From assembly GCF_029688925.1 (NCBI RefSeq), contig NZ_JARUKY010000013.1:1-64000 (forward strand): a stretch of 64,000 bases of DNA. The letters run 5' to 3'. The position numbers were made by a program, and so were the translations under genes. Below, one piece after another: positions 62,364-64,000 of this stretch (the stretch's first letter is position 1; each line of letters begins with the position of its first letter). This stretch comes from Evansella sp. AB-P1. GTDB lineage: Bacteria; Bacillota; Bacilli; Bacillales; Salisediminibacteriaceae. The notes beneath the pieces were generated by a model. The model saw only the letters and a list, made by a program, of their open reading frames with translations, searched no databases and was not told where the DNA came from.

Positions 62364-62681
62364 TTATCCATTTTTATATTCACGAAATACAGGTATTTCG
62401 GATAGGTTATCTGGAATTTTCCCAGTATCTAGTAAAATAATTTTAACTATATTCTTATTTCTAGCCATATGATACTTATCACCATATTCGTTTTCTTGTG
62501 TAAAGCGCTTTAAGCTTTGATAATCCTCTTCCTGAATAGAAATAGGCTCACTATCTCCTGCAGCTTCCTCATTTTGTTCGAAACCAATTTCAAATTCAAC
62601 AATTTGAATTTTATCATTCTTTATATTTCTCGTCTGTTCCAAAACCGCTTTGGCGCCTTCTGTTAATTCGGACCATTCCAT
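62364..62681 (-). CDS. hypothetical protein between spoIIIAH and accB
   Basis: 105 residues from ATG 62681 (GGGAGAG upstream). Helix EWSELTEGAKAVLEQTRN is followed by strand-like KIQIVEFEIGFEQ, an acidic loop, the helix DYQSLKRFTQE and a second strand IVKIILLDTGKIPD. Composition and ribosome site support a real cytoplasmic protein. I do not recognise the family. It is absent from this place in B. subtilis as far as I recall, so it may be lineage specific. Confidence 0.6.
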   Translation of the reverse strand: MEWSELTEGAKAVLEQTRNIKNDKIQIVEFEIGFEQNEEAAGDSEPISIQEEDYQSLKRFTQENEYGDKYHMARNKNIVKIILLDTGKIPDNLSEIPVFREYKNG

Positions 62682-62937
62682 TATTAATCTCTCCCTTATC
62701 ACTATTTCTTTTCGAAATCAAAGCTATCGATCTTCAATGAGTAAATATCTCAACTCATTGAATTTAATTTTTGTTTATTCCATCAATATTGGAATCTCCC
62801 TAATTTGTTCTTTTTCTATACAATAGCTTATTATAGCATTATCAGTAAATAAAATCATGCTTCAACTTACTATCAAAAAACTTACCCTTAAATATAGTTA
62901 CCAACATCCTGCAACTTTAACCTAGTGAATAAATATA

Positions 62938-62977
62938 GGGAGTCCTCAAACTAGGAAATAAACTCCTTGAGGCTCCC
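62938..62977 (-). terminator. spoIIIA operon terminator
   Basis: GGGAGTCCTCAA (62938-62949) pairs with TTGAGGCTCCC (62967-62977), one bulge or mismatch, followed on the minus strand by ATATTTATT. It ends the spoIIIA operon after spoIIIAH. Confidence 0.8.
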
Positions 62978-62998
62978 TCTATCCCTTTATACTAAAAA

Positions 62999-63601
62999 TT
63001 AATTATCTGATTGAAAGCCAACACGAATATCTTCAACACCTAGCTGATCTCTAGAAAGGTTTAAAATTTCAACAGCTTCTGCTCGAGATAATTCATCTGC
63101 TTTTACATATACCTTCACATCATTTTCATCAGCAATGACTAATGCATCCTCATAACCCTTTGATCGAAGTAACGTTTCAAGCATTTCTTCTTTTTGAGAT
63201 AAACTATGGAGATTATCATATTTATCTAAGAGCTCAACTTGTGCTTCTGCTGTTGTCCCTGTTGAATTAAATACATTTAAATACTCTTCACTTAAACGAT
63301 TTTTATTATCCGTTCTTTGTAAGCGAATTGTATCAAAATATTCTTCTACCGTCATATTAGATAAGGTAGATCCACTCCCAGTCACTTCTGTAATATCTCC
63401 TAAATCAATAAACTGTACTTCTTCATCATCTCCTAACTCCATATCTAATCCTACATCATCACCCTCATTTTCATCACTTTGCTCATTATCTCCCATAGCA
63501 CCTTGGTTTTGATTAGGATCCATATTGATATAGTAAACGGATAGGACAATGATAAGACTCAACATAGTAAGTAACCATACTGTTTGACGTTTAAGTACCA
63601 T
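62999..63601 (-). CDS. spoIIIAH: stage III sporulation protein SpoIIIAH
   Basis: 200 residues. It has a short cytoplasmic start, one membrane helix (VWLLTMLSLIIVLSVYYINM, about 8-27), an acidic linker and a C-terminal YscJ/FliF-like domain (about 95-195, DTIRLQRTDNKNRLSEEYLNVFNS and AVEILNLSRDQLGVEDIRVGF). It interacts with forespore SpoIIQ to form the feeding-tube channel across the engulfment membranes. Last gene of the spoIIIA operon. ATG behind AAGGGGG. Confidence 0.96.
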   Translation of the reverse strand: MVLKRQTVWLLTMLSLIIVLSVYYINMDPNQNQGAMGDNEQSDENEGDDVGLDMELGDDEEVQFIDLGDITEVTGSGSTLSNMTVEEYFDTIRLQRTDNKNRLSEEYLNVFNSTGTTAEAQVELLDKYDNLHSLSQKEEMLETLLRSKGYEDALVIADENDVKVYVKADELSRAEAVEILNLSRDQLGVEDIRVGFQSDN

Positions 63602-63604
63602 AAA

Positions 63605-64000
63605 CTATTCCCCCTTAGATTTCTTAGGTAACACAGAAACTCGATGAGATGGTACATCCAAAACACGACTAACTGCTTCAACAATCCATGTTTTTACTTG
63701 AATGTTCTCCACCCCATTAGCAACTACTAATACACCACGAATGTCAGGTTTTTCTGTTTTAACCACTAACGCTTCCTCTCTATCTCCGTTACGGATAATA
63801 ACAACTTGTTCATCCTTCGTTTTGTCCTGAACCTCCCTTGTCCCCCCTTCACGATCTGTTTCATCCGTTATTTGTTCCTTTATATTTTGGTTTTTTTGAT
63901 AGACGACTCTTTCTGTTTCTGCTAAATTAACAACGACAGTAACGTCTGAAACCCCTACTACTTGTTCTAATGCTCTTTCAAGCTGTCTTTCATAAAAGGA
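63605..64000 (-). CDS. spoIIIAG: stage III sporulation protein SpoIIIAG, 5' end outside the window
   Basis: 132 codons in frame to the window edge, ending with the highly conserved C-terminus KTWIVEAVSRVLDVPSHRVS...PKKSKGE and a TAG three bases before spoIIIAH. RGVLVVANGVENIQV is the SpoIIIAG ring-building motif. It forms a large oligomeric ring in the mother-cell membrane of the SpoIIIA-SpoIIQ complex. The N-terminus and transmembrane helix lie beyond 64000. Confidence 0.95.
   Translation of the reverse strand, partial: SFYERQLERALEQVVGVSDVTVVVNLAETERVVYQKNQNIKEQITDETDREGGTREVQDKTKDEQVVIIRNGDREEALVVKTEKPDIRGVLVVANGVENIQVKTWIVEAVSRVLDVPSHRVSVLPKKSKGE

Overview
The window comes from a low-G+C, endospore-forming, flagellated member of the Bacillaceae. 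Spo0A, SpoIVB, SpoIIIAH and SpoIIIAG show that it sporulates. Gene order follows the Bacillus yqi/yqj/yqh chromosome region in long blocks: accB-accC-asp23, nusB-folD-xseA-xseB-ispA, dxs-tlyA-argR-recN-spoIVB-spo0A, the bkd operon, and dinB to yqjA. The RNA reading at about 54587-55197 points to an alkaliphilic or halophilic lineage, because OLE RNA is typical of such extremophilic Firmicutes. Nearly all genes lie on the minus strand.

Layout. 1-7250 is accessory. It holds an ECF sigma factor / PadR-like / HAAS-SEDS operon with its own ECF-type promoter, two lipoproteins, a RelE/ParE toxin-antitoxin pair, several decayed genes and a TipA-type MerR regulator under a 19-bp-spacer promoter. 7260-11500 is a small sugar or sugar-acid catabolic locus: an AraC regulator, two Gfo/Idh/MocA dehydrogenases and a mannonate-oxidoreductase-like SDR. 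11570-15970 is a flagellar island (ylqG-like, ylqH-like, fliS, hag, yaaR) with a clear sigma-D promoter. 16070-28770 corresponds to the yqj region: DNA polymerase IV, a COG2509 flavoprotein, PepT-like peptidase, a methylmalonyl-CoA pathway with a split mutase and a B12-domain/epimerase fusion, a Prli42-like micropeptide, an L,D-transpeptidase, YqjA, tRNA-Arg(UCG) and a bacilliredoxin. 29380-31530 holds a Zur-box-preceded zinc-binding lipoprotein with a very long His/Asp repeat tract and a secreted helical protein.

31620-41870 is the complete branched-chain keto-acid operon (ptb-bcd-buk-lpdV-bkdAA-bkdAB-bkdB) with a textbook sigma-54 promoter and its activator gene bkdR upstream. 42470-45260 contains a DUF2627 gene and a SteA / GT2 / MraY-like trio. 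46000-64000 is the conserved spo0A-to-spoIIIA region. spo0A has a sigma-H promoter and 0A boxes. An isoprenoid / nucleic-acid / folate cluster carries the OLE RNA gene between ispA and dxs, directly upstream of the OLE-associated membrane protein gene (oapA).

The most notable item is the OLE RNA-OapA ribonucleoprotein locus, a known but still poorly understood large bacterial RNA. Other items worth following are the ECF/PadR/HAAS-SEDS module, the B12-epimerase fusion, a sigma-region-3-like miniprotein, the His-rich ZnuA with seven 39-bp repeats, a DUF4177 remnant preceded by 21-bp repeats, and several families of interspersed non-coding repeats, including one with imperfect terminal inverted repeats. 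No transposase, prophage or CRISPR array was seen. All identifications are from reading the sequence; no database search was run.
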